Of a stretch of 14,893 nucleotides of DNA, positions 14,315 through 14,893 are shown one piece after another (positions within the stretch are counted from its first letter, which is position 1; each line of letters begins with the position of its first letter). This DNA comes from CAZLAP01 sp964557715. GTDB lineage: Bacteria > Patescibacteriota > Minisyncoccia > Minisyncoccales > RBG-13-42-11. The notes under the pieces are model-generated. The model was not told the origin of the DNA. It made no database searches and saw nothing but the letters and a program-made list of their open reading frames with translations. The translations under genes and the position numbers were made by a program. The stretch covers positions 1-14,893 of the forward strand of contig CAZLAP010000053.1 in NCBI GenBank assembly GCA_964557715.1. The letters are read 5' to 3'.

Positions 14315-14893
14315 TTACATTTTTTCAGGCGCGGAAACGCCCATTAAATCCAAAGTGTTTTTAAAAGTTATTTTCGCGGCTGAAATTAAAAATAATCTGG
14401 CCTTGGTTAATTCTTTATCTTCGGAAATCACCCGGCAGTCACTATAAAATTGATGGAAAGTGGCGGCTAAATCCAAAGCGTATTGGGGAATTCTTTGAAC
14501 CTGATAGTCTTTGGCCGTATCTTCTACAATTTCCGGCAGCCTGATTATTTGCTTAATAAGGGCCAATTCGCTCGGCTGACTTAATAATTCGCAGTTTTGC
14601 GCTTTACCTTTTACTTTTTCCGCTTTTCTTAGAATGCTGCAAATGCGAGCGTAAGCATATTGAACATAATACACCGGATTTTTCTCAGATTGCTCTTTGG
14701 CTAAATCCAAATCAAAATTAAGATGAGTATTAGGCGACCTCATTAAAAAGAAAAACCTGGCAACGTCCTGACCAACCTCGTCTATCAATTCGTCCAAAGT
14801 TACATAGCTTCCGGCTCTTTTTGACATTTTTTCTTCTTTCCCCTGGCTGACAAGGCGGACTAACTGCATAATAATGATTTTAATATCTTCCTT
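14315..14893 (-). CDS. argS: Arginyl-tRNA synthetase, C-terminal part (5' end outside window)
   Basis: The C-terminal 192 codons of a class I synthetase charging tRNA-Arg. The frame is open to the window edge, with KEDIKIII preceding the internal methionine at 14869, so that methionine is not the start. The fragment begins just before the catalytic loop KMSKR (in EEKMSKRAGSYVTLDELIDEVG). It continues with the ArgRS block DVARFFFLMRSPNTHLNFDLDLA and the junction NPVYYVQYAYARICSILR. It then covers the DALR anticodon-binding domain with LALIKQIIRLPEIVEDTA, and ends in the family's usual LxLMGVSAPEKM. The ileS start follows the stop by 5 bp, so the two genes are almost certainly cotranscribed. 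The catalytic N-terminal half and any promoter lie outside the window. Confidence 0.96.
   Translation of the reverse strand, partial: KEDIKIIIMQLVRLVSQGKEEKMSKRAGSYVTLDELIDEVGQDVARFFFLMRSPNTHLNFDLDLAKEQSEKNPVYYVQYAYARICSILRKAEKVKGKAQNCELLSQPSELALIKQIIRLPEIVEDTAKDYQVQRIPQYALDLAATFHQFYSDCRVISEDKELTKARLFLISAAKITFKNTLDLMGVSAPEKM

Noticed and set aside
14315..14869. argS as a complete small gene starting at the ATG at 14869
   Set aside because: The frame stays open to the window edge with ArgRS-like residues before that methionine, and the catalytic domain is missing. It is the 3' part of a full argS.

Overview
The window is 14.9 kb of AT-rich bacterial DNA in which every recognisable gene lies on the minus strand. 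Read in the direction of transcription (high to low coordinates) the order is argS (3' part), ileS, a small unknown gene, recO, a membrane-anchored beta-sandwich protein gene, glyQS, an M16 peptidase gene, an AI-2E family transporter gene, rsmI, metG, tatD and leuS (5' part, cut by the window edge). Coding density is very high. The largest gap between genes is 81 bp, several genes abut or overlap, and no stretch over 300 bases lacks a gene. I see no tRNA, rRNA, CRISPR array or insertion sequence.

The compact low-GC layout, short enzyme versions, a type 2 (eukaryote-like) IleRS, the alpha2-type GlyRS, an exported DUF11-like protein and nearly absent Shine-Dalgarno motifs all suggest a Candidate Phyla Radiation / Patescibacteria genome, probably Parcubacteria-like. 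This is an inference from gene style; no rRNA is present to confirm it. UGA is used as a genuine stop (metG, recO, the M16 gene), which argues against the recoded Gracilibacteria/Absconditabacteria lineages.

The block is dominated by translation: five aminoacyl-tRNA synthetases (Arg, Ile, Gly, Met, Leu) plus the 16S rRNA methyltransferase RsmI. DNA repair and nuclease functions (RecO, TatD) and envelope functions (M16 peptidase, AI-2E transporter, beta-sandwich protein) are interspersed. From argS to rsmI the gaps are at most 31 bp, which looks like one long operon. Intrinsic-terminator-like hairpins follow rsmI (just before metG) and metG (just before tatD), so metG and tatD-leuS are probably separate units.

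The two most interesting features are insertions into class I synthetases. IleRS carries a complete histidine-phosphatase domain with all catalytic residues, placed between the two halves of its second zinc ribbon. LeuRS carries a perfect in-frame 48-bp tandem repeat (16 residues per unit) in its CP1 editing region. The repeat is GC-richer than its surroundings, has internal inverted repeats and runs off the window edge. IleRS also has a short hydrophilic insertion in its editing domain that shares an in-phase 11-mer with the LeuRS repeat.
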